A DNA stretch of 64,000 bases, from assembly GCF_001590865.1 (NCBI RefSeq), contig NZ_BBUY01000011.1, positions 1-64,000 on the forward strand. The letters are read 5' to 3'. A program made the translations under genes and the position numbers. Shown here piece after piece: positions 40,447 to 49,244 of the stretch. A model generated the notes under the pieces. That model was given only the letters and a program-made list of their open reading frames with translations, was not told the DNA's origin and made no database searches. Within the stretch, counting starts at the first letter, position 1, and every line of letters begins with the position of its first letter. This stretch comes from Streptomyces sp. NBRC 110611. Its GTDB lineage: Bacteria > Actinomycetota > Actinomycetes > Streptomycetales > Streptomycetaceae.

Positions 40447-41382
40447 ATGTCCGCCCCTGAACTGATCCGTATCGTCTCCCGCGACTCGCCCATGGCCCTG
40501 GCCCAGGTGGAGCGCGTCCGCACCGAACTCGGTCTGCTCCACCCCGGAATCGCCACCGAGGTCGTCCCGGTCAAGACGACCGGCGACCGCTGGCTGGGCG
40601 CGCTCTCGCAGGTCGAGGGGAAGGGGGCGTTCACCAAAGAGGTCGACGCGGCGCTCCTGGCCGGTGAGGCGGACCTCGCGGTGCACTGCGTCAAGGACAT
40701 TCCGGGCGACCGCCCGTTGCCGGCCGGCACGGTTTTCGCCGCCTTCCTGGAGCGCGATGACGTCCGCGATGCGCTGATCCATCCGGGCGGGCTCACCCTC
40801 GACGAACTCCCCGCAGGCACCCGGATCGGTACCTCGTCGGTCCGCCGGATCGCCCAACTCGCCGGCTCCCACCCGCATCTCCAGTGCGTACCGATGCGCG
40901 GTAACGCCAACCGCCGCATGGAGAAGCTCGCGGCCGGCGAGGCGGACGCACTGCTGCTGGCCGTCTCCGGCCTGGAGCGCATCGGCCGGACGGATGTGAT
41001 CACCCAGATCCTGTCCGTGGACGAGATGTGCCCGCCCATCGGTGCCGGCGTGCTGGCACTCCAGTGCCGCGAGGACGATACCGACACCATCGACGCGGTC
41101 AGCGGCCTGGGGCATCCCCGGACGTACCAGGAGACCACCGCCGAGCGCATGCTGCTGCACGTTCTGCAGGGCCACTGCAACAGCCCGATCGCCGGCTATG
41201 CCAAGACCGACCGGCGCGGTGAACTCTCCCTGCGCGCCTGTGTGTTCAGCCCGGACGGCAAGACCGTGCTCAACGCGCACGAATGGGCCGGGCCGCTCAC
41301 CCCGGAGACGCTCGGCACGTCGGTGGCGGTAGCCCTGCTCCGCCAGGGCGCGCGCGAACTGATCGACGGCATCGCGCACTGA
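40447..41382 (+). CDS. hemC: Porphobilinogen deaminase (hydroxymethylbilane synthase), stand-alone copy
   Basis: 311 aa from the ATG at 40447. The fold shows RIVSRDSPMALAQVERV, FTKEVDAALLAGEADLAVHCVKDIP, GTRIGTSSVRR and MRGNANRRMEKL. The dipyrromethane-anchoring cysteine is Cys244 in LQGHCNSPIAGYA. HemC joins four porphobilinogens into hydroxymethylbilane in haem/corrin synthesis. Here it is alone, with none of hemA, hemD or hemB around it, and the Cys loop (GHCNSPIAG) and RGN segment deviate from the common forms. It may be a second, specialised copy. Confidence 0.9.
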   Translation: MSAPELIRIVSRDSPMALAQVERVRTELGLLHPGIATEVVPVKTTGDRWLGALSQVEGKGAFTKEVDAALLAGEADLAVHCVKDIPGDRPLPAGTVFAAFLERDDVRDALIHPGGLTLDELPAGTRIGTSSVRRIAQLAGSHPHLQCVPMRGNANRRMEKLAAGEADALLLAVSGLERIGRTDVITQILSVDEMCPPIGAGVLALQCREDDTDTIDAVSGLGHPRTYQETTAERMLLHVLQGHCNSPIAGYAKTDRRGELSLRACVFSPDGKTVLNAHEWAGPLTPETLGTSVAVALLRQGARELIDGIAH

Positions 41383-41691
41383 TGTCATCGGACCGCCCGG
41401 TAGGTGTGATCCACCACAGCCAAACCGTGCGTTCGGTCATCAACGGGAACCAACGGATCAGACTTCGGAGAAGCAACGGTCTCAGGCTCCGGACTGATCT
41501 TTGCGTGCTCGCCGCACGCATGACAGGATATCCGCGCCGCACGGGGGAGCGGCGCATGAGCGGGGACAACCTCCCTTAGCGCACCAGGAGTTCAGCCCAC
41601 ACCTGAAGTGGTGGTGCTCCTTCTTCCCGGGGCGGCGAGACCTGCTGAGCCGCAACTATCACACACACGGGAATGGAAATCGGACACCGAG
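41383..41691. other. Non-coding region after hemC
   Basis: No supported gene. A small hairpin GCGCCGC/GCGGCGC lies at 41534-41555. Confidence 0.45.
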
Positions 41692-41862
41692 ATGAACACC
41701 ACCGCCACCACGACACAGACATCCAGCCGTACGCCGATCTACGAAGAAATGGTCGAGAAGCACGGCGATGTTCTCGCCGAAGTCCGTGAGGTCGCCGAAC
41801 ATTCGCAGCAGAAGGTGTCCCAGGCCCTCGACTGGAGTGATCTGCGCCGCCCGCGCGACTAG
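41692..41862 (+). CDS. Hypothetical 56-aa protein
   Basis: Starts at an ATG after GGACACCGAG. A Thr/Ser-rich N-terminus is followed by an amphipathic helix, IYEEMVEKHGDVLAEVREVAEHSQQKVSQ, ending LDWSDLRR. The helical, charged character is unlike the Arg-rich shadow frames around it, which is why it is kept. Its 3' end is 2 bp from the convergent YjbR-like gene. No family recognised. Confidence 0.5.
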   Translation: MNTTATTTQTSSRTPIYEEMVEKHGDVLAEVREVAEHSQQKVSQALDWSDLRRPRD

Positions 41863-41864
41863 CG

Positions 41865-42218
41865 TCAGCCTGCTGTGGGGAATGTGGGGAAAACGTCCAG
41901 CAGTCGCGGGGGAGCCGCTTGCTTCCACGAGTCCACGAGGATGTCCCGCAGCTCGTCCATGTCCTCCAGCTCGGCGATCCGCACCCGCACCCATGCGGAG
42001 CCGGCCTCATGTGGCGGCACCCAGAATTTCCTCGGCTCCGCCGCGATCAGTTCCTGCCGCTCATGGACCGGGCACCGCACGGCGAAAGACGTCTCATCGT
42101 CGGGGATCGTGAGGAACATCTTCCCGGCGACCCGGAAGGTGGGCATCTCCCAGGCGATCTTCTCCACTGTCTCCGGCAGGGAGAGGGCGATACGGCGGAC
42201 ATCAGCGGAATCGATCAC
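41865..42218 (-). CDS. MmcQ/YjbR family protein
   Basis: 117 aa from a GTG at 42218, with AAGGTAG seven bases upstream. Typical features: ALSLPETVEKIAWEMPTFRVAGKMF, then a Trp/Val-rich beta region and the C-terminal DELRDILVDSWKQAAP helix. The family has a CyaY-like, double-wing DNA-binding-like fold with no settled function. Length is normal. Confidence 0.88.
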   Translation of the reverse strand: MIDSADVRRIALSLPETVEKIAWEMPTFRVAGKMFLTIPDDETSFAVRCPVHERQELIAAEPRKFWVPPHEAGSAWVRVRIAELEDMDELRDILVDSWKQAAPPRLLDVFPTFPTAG

Positions 42219-42346
42219 GCCACTACCTTAAGCGCATGAGGACACGTGCGAGACGCGTGCGAGGGCACCCCGGAGGTGGTCGGAACCCCCCGGAGGTAAC
42301 CTGAAGCCGATGCCCCTGCCCCTGCCCAGGCCGGGGAGGTCGGTGT

Positions 42347-44248
42347 ATGACCTCAAGCGAGAGCCCCCGCCCCAGTAGGGCGGATACGCCCCGTTACCTG
42401 CCGATCGCCGAGCACGGTCTGATCGGCGATATGCGTACGTCGGCGCTCGTCGGGACGAATGGCACCGTCGACTGGTACTGCTGTACACGCTTCGACGCGC
42501 CCAGCGTCTTCGCCGCGATCCTGGACGCCGATCGCGGAGGGTCCTTCGAACTGGCCCCGGACGTGCCCGCCCGGACGAAGCAGTTCTACTTCCCCGACAC
42601 CAACATCCTGATCACCAGGTTCTTCGCGGAGCACGGCGTCGGTGAGGTCCAGGACTTCATGCCGATCGTCGACGACTCGCGCGAGGCGGACCGCCACCGG
42701 CTGATCCGCCGGGTGCTGTGCGTACGCGGAGCGCTGCCCTTCACCGCCCGGGTGGCGCCTCGGTTCGACTACGGCCGGCAGACGCACGCCGTGCGTCGTC
42801 GGCAGGGCCACACGGTCTTCGAGTCGCCGGATCTCTCACTGGGACTGACCTCCAGCGTTCCGGTCGAGATCGACGGCCCGGACGCCTGGTCGTCCTTCAA
42901 ACTGCACGAGGGCGAGTCGGCGGTGTTCGCGCTCGACCGGATCGGCGACGGGGTGGAGCCGCGGGCCTGCCCGGTGCGGGAGGCGGAGGAGCAGTTCAGT
43001 GCCACGGTGCGGTACTGGCGCGGCTGGCTGTCGCAGTCCCGCTACCGAGGGCGCTGGCGGGAGATGGTCCACCGTTCCGCACTCACTCTCAAGCTCCTCA
43101 CCTACGCACCGACCGGAGCGATTGTGGCCGCGCCGACCACCAGCCTGCCCGAACAGATCGGCGGTGAGCGCAACTGGGACTACCGCTATGTGTGGGTGAG
43201 GGACGCCGCGTTCTGTATCTACGCGCTGCTCAGACTTGGATTCACCGATGAGGCCAAGACTTTTGTGCACTTCCTCTCCGGCGTCATCTGCCGGAACTGC
43301 GGCTCCGTCGACGTCTCCGTGGCCGGCTCCGGCGCCGGGGGCGGGGCTGAGGCCGGACCCGGCCCCGGACGCGGTAGCCCGTTGCAGATCATGTACAGGA
43401 TCGACGGCCGCAGCGAACTGCCCGAAAGCGAGCTGCCCCACCTGGAGGGCCATCTGGGCTCGGCTCCCGTCCGTATCGGCAACAACGCCGTCAATCAGCT
43501 CCAACTGGATATCTATGGGGCCCTTATCGACTCCCTCTACCTCTACGACAAATGGGGGGAGCCGCTGTCCAGCAACGAATGGGACACCATCGTCGATCTG
43601 GTCGACTGGGTCTGCGACAACTGGGATCAGCCGGATGAGGGCATCTGGGAGACCCGTGGCAGCACCCAGAAATTCCTCTACTCGCGATTGATGTGCTGGG
43701 TCGCGATCGAGCGGGCGATGCGGATCGCCGGGCACCGCGGCCTGCCTGCGGACATGCTCCGCTGGGGCCGGGCCCGTGACACGATCTACCGGCGGATCAT
43801 GGAGCGCGGCTGGTCCGCGGAGCGCAAGGCATTCGTCCAGCACGAAGGCGACGATGTGCTCGACGCCGCCGTCCTGATGATGCCGCTGGCCAAATTCATC
43901 TCTCCCACGGACCCGAAATGGCTTTCCACTCTTGACGCATTGGGAACGGACCTGGTGTCCGACTCCCTGGTCTACCGCTACGACCCGAGCCGCAGTCCGG
44001 ACGGGCTGCGCGGTGAGGAGGGCACCTTCTCGATCTGTTCCTTCTGGTACGTCGAGGCGCTTTCCCGCGCGGGCCGGGTGGACGAGGCCCGGCTGGCCTT
44101 CGAGAAGATGCTCACCTACGCCAACCACCTCGGGCTCTACGCCGAGGAAATCGGCCGCACCGGCGAACAGATAGGCAATTTCCCCCAGGCCTTCACCCAC
44201 CTCGCGCTGATCAGCGCGGCGTTCAACCTGGACCGGGCGCTGGGGTGA
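42347..44248 (+). CDS. Glycoside hydrolase family 15 protein
   Basis: 633 aa; the ATG at 42347 follows GGGGAGGT. An N-terminal beta-sandwich domain (YLPIAEHGLIGDMRTSALVGTNGTVDWYC) precedes the alpha/alpha toroid, with GGERNWDYRYVWVRDAAF, then SNEWDTIVDLVDWVCDNWDQPDEGIWETRG and FSICSFWYVEALSRAG. It belongs to the actinobacterial glucoamylase/trehalase-type GH15 group; trehalose or malto-oligosaccharide hydrolysis is likely. An extra Gly-rich loop (SGAGGGAEAGPGPGRG) interrupts the barrel around residue 330. No signal peptide, so probably cytosolic. Confidence 0.92.
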   Translation: MTSSESPRPSRADTPRYLPIAEHGLIGDMRTSALVGTNGTVDWYCCTRFDAPSVFAAILDADRGGSFELAPDVPARTKQFYFPDTNILITRFFAEHGVGEVQDFMPIVDDSREADRHRLIRRVLCVRGALPFTARVAPRFDYGRQTHAVRRRQGHTVFESPDLSLGLTSSVPVEIDGPDAWSSFKLHEGESAVFALDRIGDGVEPRACPVREAEEQFSATVRYWRGWLSQSRYRGRWREMVHRSALTLKLLTYAPTGAIVAAPTTSLPEQIGGERNWDYRYVWVRDAAFCIYALLRLGFTDEAKTFVHFLSGVICRNCGSVDVSVAGSGAGGGAEAGPGPGRGSPLQIMYRIDGRSELPESELPHLEGHLGSAPVRIGNNAVNQLQLDIYGALIDSLYLYDKWGEPLSSNEWDTIVDLVDWVCDNWDQPDEGIWETRGSTQKFLYSRLMCWVAIERAMRIAGHRGLPADMLRWGRARDTIYRRIMERGWSAERKAFVQHEGDDVLDAAVLMMPLAKFISPTDPKWLSTLDALGTDLVSDSLVYRYDPSRSPDGLRGEEGTFSICSFWYVEALSRAGRVDEARLAFEKMLTYANHLGLYAEEIGRTGEQIGNFPQAFTHLALISAAFNLDRALG

Positions 44249-44337
44249 CCGTGCCGAGAGCGTCAGGCCGTGCCGTGGGGCGGCCGCCTCCGCGCAGCCG
44301 CGGATCTGTGCGGAGGCGAACCGTCTTCATGCCGGAT

Positions 44338-44643
44338 TTACAGCGGCCGGGCCCACAGGTCCCACTGCAGGCCTGAGCCGTCGCAGAAGGGGTCGGCCCA
44401 CTTACCGCTGGAGACCAGGTCGGTGCCGGCCTCCTGGCATCCGCTGAGGGTCCAGAACTTCTTGCCGGTCCAGACCGTTCCGGGAGGACCGTCCATCGGC
44501 TCGGCCCGGTGCTGGGCGTGGGCGGCGGTGGACTCCGCGGTGTGCTCCCCGGTGGTGGCGTTGGCCTGAGCGGCGCCGCCCAGGCCGGCGACCGTGAGAG
44601 CCGTCGCGGCGAGTGCGGTGAGCAGAATGCGCTTGTTTCGCAC
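44338..44643 (-). CDS. Small secreted protein with two cysteines
   Basis: 101 aa from a GTG at 44643 with AAGGAAG upstream. A clear signal peptide (RILLTALAATALTVAGLGGAAQANA) yields a mature protein of about 73 residues. The C-terminal part is TVWTGKKFWTLSGCQEAG followed by DPFCDGSGLQWDLW, whose two Cys could form one disulfide. Aromatic-rich, no family recognised. It may be an extracellular inhibitor-like or structural peptide, but there is no evidence for either. Confidence 0.72.
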   Translation of the reverse strand: MRNKRILLTALAATALTVAGLGGAAQANATTGEHTAESTAAHAQHRAEPMDGPPGTVWTGKKFWTLSGCQEAGTDLVSSGKWADPFCDGSGLQWDLWARPL

Positions 44644-44889
44644 GTGTCTTCCTTTCCCCGTAGTGGTCGGGGCCCGTGTGGGCCCGTCGCTCCGTACACG
44701 GATACGGGGAGGGCGCCGTATGACAGCGCGGCGTGTGAGGTGGGTCACGTTGTGGCGAGGGTTGGGGTGGTGGGGCTGGCGGCTCCTGGGCGGTGAAGTG
44801 TCCGGTCTGCGGGTTTACCTGTTCTTTTCGGGGTGTTGGCCGGAGGTGCTTGCCTTCGGGGTGCGGAGATGGATAACGTACCCAGCGGT

Positions 44890-44924
44890 CTAAAGCTTTC
44901 TGGACAGCTTTAGTGAAAGCTAAA
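44890..44924. promoter_or_regulatory. Triple AAAGCT dyad, candidate operator
   Basis: CTAAAGCT at 44890-44897 and AGCTTTAG at 44906-44913 form an 8-bp-arm inverted repeat. A third AAAGCTAAA follows at 44916-44924, also able to pair with the second arm. The cluster ends about 33 bp before the flavodoxin-like gene start. The rest of the gap from 44644 shows no gene. Confidence 0.6.
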
Positions 44925-44957
44925 CCATGGCATCGGTTTCCTGGGTGGGGGAGAAGC

Positions 44958-45569
44958 ATGCAGATCAACGTTGCCGTCGCTTACCACAGCGGATACGGCC
45001 ACACCGCCAAGCAGGCGGCAGCCGTGGCGGCCGGCGCGGAGAAGGTGCCCGACACCCGCGTACACCTGCTCTCCCTCGCCGAACTGAACGACGAACTCTG
45101 GGCGGCGCTGCAGGAGGCCGACGCCGTCGTCTTCGGTACGCCGACGTACATGGGTGGCAGCAGCGCGGTCTTCCGTACCTTCGTCGAGGCCACCAGCCAG
45201 GTCTGGGGCGACAACATGCGCTGGAAGAACAAGATCGCCGGCGGCTTCACCAACAGCGGCAACATGGCGGGGGACAAGCTCAACGCCCTCATCGACATCG
45301 CCCTGTTCGCCGCCCAGCACGGCATGATCTGGGTCGGCCTGGCCGAGTACGGCGGCTGGAACACCTCCTCCGGCAGTCCCGAGGACATCAACCGGCTCGG
45401 CAGCTGGCTGGGCGCCATGTCCCAGTCGAACAACGACGAAGGGCCCGACGTCACGCCCTGCGCCGGCGATCTGCGCACCGCGGAGGCGCTCGGCCGCCGG
45501 ATCGCCGAGACCGCCCACGTCCACCGCGCCGGGCGCGCCGCGGTGTCGCTGGAGGACGTGTCCGGCTGA
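44958..45569 (+). CDS. Flavodoxin-like NAD(P)H:quinone oxidoreductase (WrbA-like)
   Basis: 203 aa from the ATG at 44958, after GGGGGAG. The FMN phosphate loop is HSGYGHTAKQAA, followed by DAVVFGTPTYMGGSSAVFRTF and AGGFTNSGNMAGDKLN and the ring-contacting TSSGSPED. Such enzymes reduce quinones by two electrons and are often induced by electrophiles. A palindromic cluster lies at its promoter, but the regulator is not adjacent. Confidence 0.88.
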   Translation: MQINVAVAYHSGYGHTAKQAAAVAAGAEKVPDTRVHLLSLAELNDELWAALQEADAVVFGTPTYMGGSSAVFRTFVEATSQVWGDNMRWKNKIAGGFTNSGNMAGDKLNALIDIALFAAQHGMIWVGLAEYGGWNTSSGSPEDINRLGSWLGAMSQSNNDEGPDVTPCAGDLRTAEALGRRIAETAHVHRAGRAAVSLEDVSG

Positions 45570-45998
45570 TCTCCGGCAGCCTCTCCTGAGGCGTACCGGC
45601 GGAGGGGCGGCGCAACATCGGGCCGGGGGAGGGCGGTTGCTGGTGCCCGCAGGCGCCGGCGACTCTGTCCCGGGTGCCAGGCGCGGCCCCTCACGGTGCC
45701 CTCACGCGGGGCTCGGACCTGAGCCGGGTGCCCCGGTGCACGGTGCGGTGCGTACGCCGATCCTTCGCTGACGCCCCATCAGAGCCGGCTCGGGCGGATC
45801 CATCTGCTCGCTCCGTACAGGGCGGCAGGTCCCCCGGCGCATCGGCCGAGGTCACCCCACGGCCCACCCATCCCCTTCGGCAGTCCCACCTTTCCGTACC
45901 GCGCTCGCGGAACCTCGCGTGCCCGGCGATTCCCGGCAGGGTCCGCCCGCGTGGCCGTCCGTCCTGCCATCCCACCAGGAGACACGAGGAGATCAGCC
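45570..45998. other. Non-coding region before the methyltransferase operon
   Basis: 429 bp without a supported gene. No strong hairpin or repeat seen. GAGGAG near 45986-45991 is the ribosome site of the next gene. The operon promoter is probably here. Confidence 0.45.
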
Positions 45999-47003
45999 AT
46001 GTTCCAGACCACCACCGACGCCGAGTTGACCGGCAACCCGATCGACGAAGTGATCGGCTCCACCATCCGCTACGCGGCGCTGACCACCGCCGCCAAGCTC
46101 GGCGTCTTCGCCGTCCTGGAGGACGGCGGGCCCAAGACGCTCGACGAACTGGCCGCGGCCATCGGCGCCGGTACCGACGGGACCCGGGCGGTCGCCGACG
46201 TGGCCGCCGTCCTCGGGTGGCTCACCCTGGAGGACGGCCGCTACCGCAACGGTCCGCTGGCCGAGCGCTGGCTGGGCAAGGACGCCGAGTTCGACTTCAC
46301 CCCGGCACTGCTGTGGGCGTACGAACTCACCAACGTCCTGTGGGAACTCCCGCAGGCCGTACGGGACGGCAAGCCCGCACAGTCCCTGTGGGAGCGCTGG
46401 GCCGACAACCCCGGGGCCGGGCGGGACTTCGCCGCGTATATGAAGGTCAAGTCCCGGCTGACGGTGGACGCCATCGTGGACGCCGTACCGCTGCCCGACG
46501 GGGCCCGGCGCCTGCTCGACCTGGGCGGTTCGCACGGACTGCACTCCCTCGCCATGTGCCGCCGGCACCCCGGGCTCTCCGCGACCATCCTCGATCTGCC
46601 CGAGGCGCTCGCCGACACCGGCACCGCGATCGAACAGGCCGGTCTCGCCGACCGGATCACCCTCCAACGCGGCAGCTTCCTCAGCGGCGACCTCGGCAGC
46701 GGCTACGACGTGGTGTTCCTCTTCGAGATCGTGCACAACCACACCGACGCCGAGAACCGGGACCTGATAGCGCGGGCCGCCAAGGCTCTCCGGCCCGGTG
46801 GCCGGATCGCGATCCTCGAGGACGTCCGTGGCGAGCGGCCCGAACCGCACAACGCCGCGTTCTCCCTCGCCATGTACGCCTGCTCCGGCGACCGCACCTA
46901 CAGCCTGCCGGAGATCTCCGGGTGGCTGACGGACGCGGGTCTGAAAACCGTCGAGCGGATCAGCCTGCCCTCGTCCGTCTCGCTGGTCGTCGGCAGCAAG
47001 TAG
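45999..47003 (+). CDS. SAM-dependent O-methyltransferase (COMT/acetylserotonin type)
   Basis: 334 aa. An N-terminal winged-helix dimerisation domain (IRYAALTTAAKLGVFAVLEDGGPKTLDELA) precedes the Rossmann domain with motif I RLLDLGGSHGLHSLAM, then ILDLPEAL, and FLFEIVHNHTDAENRDLI with a general-base His candidate. The family methylates phenolic or other hydroxyls of natural products. It heads the six-gene run to 51398; a 29-bp gap separates it from the next gene. Confidence 0.88.
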   Translation: MFQTTTDAELTGNPIDEVIGSTIRYAALTTAAKLGVFAVLEDGGPKTLDELAAAIGAGTDGTRAVADVAAVLGWLTLEDGRYRNGPLAERWLGKDAEFDFTPALLWAYELTNVLWELPQAVRDGKPAQSLWERWADNPGAGRDFAAYMKVKSRLTVDAIVDAVPLPDGARRLLDLGGSHGLHSLAMCRRHPGLSATILDLPEALADTGTAIEQAGLADRITLQRGSFLSGDLGSGYDVVFLFEIVHNHTDAENRDLIARAAKALRPGGRIAILEDVRGERPEPHNAAFSLAMYACSGDRTYSLPEISGWLTDAGLKTVERISLPSSVSLVVGSK

Positions 47004-47032
47004 CGCCGGCCGCCGCGGAAGGGGGGAGCACG

Positions 47033-47683
47033 ATGCAGATCGATCTGGCACACCGGTCGACCCGTTCATGGCAGATGGCCGCGGACCTCGCGAGAGAGGT
47101 GTACGCCCAGGCATACGGTGCCGAGGTGGCGCCCCGGCCCGACTCGTTCATCGTCGCCCGCCCCGCCTGCTGCCGGGCGGAGCCGGGCGCCGCGCCACTG
47201 GCCTGCGCGGGGCTGACCTTCGGCCGGGACCAGGCGCTGTTCTCCGAGCGCTACCTCGGCACCGGCGTCGAGGAGGCCATCCTGGCCCGCCTCGGCGTCG
47301 CGGTGGACCGCGGCCGGGTGGTGGAGGTGGGGGCGCTGGCCACCCGCCGGGTCACCATCGGCCGGGAGCTGGTCAGAGCCACCCCGATCGTCGCCTGGTG
47401 CCTGGGCATGGAGTACATCCTGTGCACCGTCACCCGCCGCCTGGTCACCATGCTGGGCCGCACCGGCATCCGCTTCGTGCCGTTCGCTCCCGCCGACCCG
47501 CGCCGGCTGCCGCCCGACGAGGCGGCGCGCTGGGGCACGTACTACGACCACGAACCACAGGTCGGCGTCATCGCCCTGAACGCGCTGGACCGGCTCTTCT
47601 CCGACGCCACCGGACGCTACTCCGTCACCGATCTGCAACTGAGCATCAGCGCCTTGGAGGTGGCCGGACATGCGGGCCATTGA
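47033..47683 (+). CDS. Thermostable hemolysin family protein
   Basis: 216 aa; the ATG at 47033 follows GGGGGGAG. Family landmarks: REVYAQAYGAEV, CAGLTFGRDQALFSERYLGTGVEEAI, VVEVGALATR, YILCTVTRRLVTMLGRTGIRFVPFAPADPRRLP and WGTYYDHEPQVGVI. Despite its name the family is widespread beside AMP-ligases in non-pathogens. It is likely an acyltransferase-like (GNAT-type) enzyme, but I am not certain. The 14-bp overlap with the AMP-ligase gene supports a joint reaction. Confidence 0.82.
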   Translation: MQIDLAHRSTRSWQMAADLAREVYAQAYGAEVAPRPDSFIVARPACCRAEPGAAPLACAGLTFGRDQALFSERYLGTGVEEAILARLGVAVDRGRVVEVGALATRRVTIGRELVRATPIVAWCLGMEYILCTVTRRLVTMLGRTGIRFVPFAPADPRRLPPDEAARWGTYYDHEPQVGVIALNALDRLFSDATGRYSVTDLQLSISALEVAGHAGH

Positions 47684-49244
47684 GGAGATACTGACCCGGT
47701 TCGCCGAGTCGCGGCGCCCGCTCATCGAGGTGCTGGACGAGGACGGCACCCCGGCGCGCGTCCTCACCTACCGGGAGGTGACGCGCCGGGCCGCGGACCT
47801 CGCCCGGCGGTTCGGCCGACGGTCAGGCCGGCCGGCGCGTGTCGGTGTGCTCTGCGGCAACACCCCCGAATTCGCCGTCGCCGACCTGGCGTTGCTCATG
47901 GCCCGTGCCATCGAGGTACCGGTCCCGCTCGCCTTCTCCGCCGAACAGGCCGCCGGTCTGCTGGCGGACACCGACCTGTGCGTGGTGGACGCCGCCGGAG
48001 GCGCGCGCCTGCGCGAGTGGGGGCGGAGCCGGGTCCTTCCCCCCGGCTGCACGGTGCTGCCGCTGTCCGTGGACGGACCCGTACCGTCCACGCCCCTGGT
48101 ACCGCCGCCGGCCGGTACCACCCCCGCGGACCGGGACTGGGAGTGCAAGGTCATCCACACCTCCGGAACCACCTCGTGCCCCAAGGGCGTACGGATCCGG
48201 GCCCGGGCCCTGGACGAACTGCTGGGCTCCCTGCGCCGGGTGATGCCGTCCGGCGCGTTCGCCCGCTACCTGTCGGTCGTACCGTTCAGCCTGCTCATCG
48301 AGCAGGTCACCGCTCTGTACATGGTGCTGCTCGACGGCGGGACACTCGTCCTGATGCCGCCCGGCAAGGCGCTCGTCGGCACCGCGGCGGGGGCCGCCGC
48401 CGACTGCCTGCCGTATGTGGCGGCCGCCCGGCCCACCGCGCTGGTCGCCACCCCCACGCTGGTCGACGCCCTCGCCGCCGCCGCCGACCGCGCCGCGGAC
48501 CGCGCACACCCGGTCGCCCCGGCCCTGTTCGGTACCCGCGAAGCACCGCTCATCTGCTGCGGCGGGGCACCCGTGCACCCCGACCTGCTGCGCCGCCTGG
48601 ACGCCCACGGCCTGCCCGTCCACGAAGGGTACGGGCTGTCCGAGAACAGCTCCGTGGTCAGCTGGAACACCCCCGCCGCGCGCCGCCTCGGCACCGTCGG
48701 CCGCCCGCTGCCGCACGTCCGCGTCCGCACCGCCGACGACGGCGAGCTCCTGGTCCGCAGCTCCTCGCTGTTCGCCGGTTACACCCGCAACGACCCCTCC
48801 AGCCTGGCCCTCGACGCCGACGGCTGGCTGCACACCGGCGACCTGGCCCGGATCGACGAGGACGGCTTCCTCACCATCACCGGACGCAAGAAGAATGTCA
48901 TCATCACCGCGGCCGGCCGCAATATCGCCCCCGAATGGGTCGAGGCCCAGTACGCCCGGCTGCCCTTCGTCCGCGCGGTCGCCGTCGTCGGCGAGGGGCT
49001 CGACACCCTGCACGGGCTGTTCCTCGTCGAGGAGGCCACCGACATCACGGCCGCCGCGGTGGCCGTCCGGGAGTTCGGCGAAGCGCACCTCTCCGACGTG
49101 GAACGGGTCGCCGTGCCGCACTTCCTCGCCGACCCACGCCTCTACCGCAGGTACTTCACCGTCACCGGACGGCCGATGCGCCAGGCCGTCCGCACCGCCC
49201 TCGTCAACGGAACGCTGTACGACCACCAAGGAGCTGACGCATGA
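47670..49244 (+). CDS. AMP-dependent acyl ligase
   Basis: 524 aa from the ATG at 47670, inside the previous gene. Adenylation motifs: IHTSGTTSCPKGVRI (A3), HEGYGLSENS (A5), GWLHTGDLARIDEDG (A7), GRKKNVIITAAGRNIAPEWVE (A8). The A10 region reads FTVTGRPMRQAVR, with Arg-Pro where the catalytic Lys is normally found, so full ligase activity may be altered. It should adenylate a carboxylic acid and hand it to the hemolysin-family partner. No carrier-protein gene is adjacent. Confidence 0.87.
   Translation: MRAIEEILTRFAESRRPLIEVLDEDGTPARVLTYREVTRRAADLARRFGRRSGRPARVGVLCGNTPEFAVADLALLMARAIEVPVPLAFSAEQAAGLLADTDLCVVDAAGGARLREWGRSRVLPPGCTVLPLSVDGPVPSTPLVPPPAGTTPADRDWECKVIHTSGTTSCPKGVRIRARALDELLGSLRRVMPSGAFARYLSVVPFSLLIEQVTALYMVLLDGGTLVLMPPGKALVGTAAGAAADCLPYVAAARPTALVATPTLVDALAAAADRAADRAHPVAPALFGTREAPLICCGGAPVHPDLLRRLDAHGLPVHEGYGLSENSSVVSWNTPAARRLGTVGRPLPHVRVRTADDGELLVRSSSLFAGYTRNDPSSLALDADGWLHTGDLARIDEDGFLTITGRKKNVIITAAGRNIAPEWVEAQYARLPFVRAVAVVGEGLDTLHGLFLVEEATDITAAAVAVREFGEAHLSDVERVAVPHFLADPRLYRRYFTVTGRPMRQAVRTALVNGTLYDHQGADA

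Noticed and set aside
47033..47683. A true hemolysin/virulence factor
   Set aside because: The family name is historical; the operon context (AMP-ligase, oxygenase, methyltransferases) fits metabolism.
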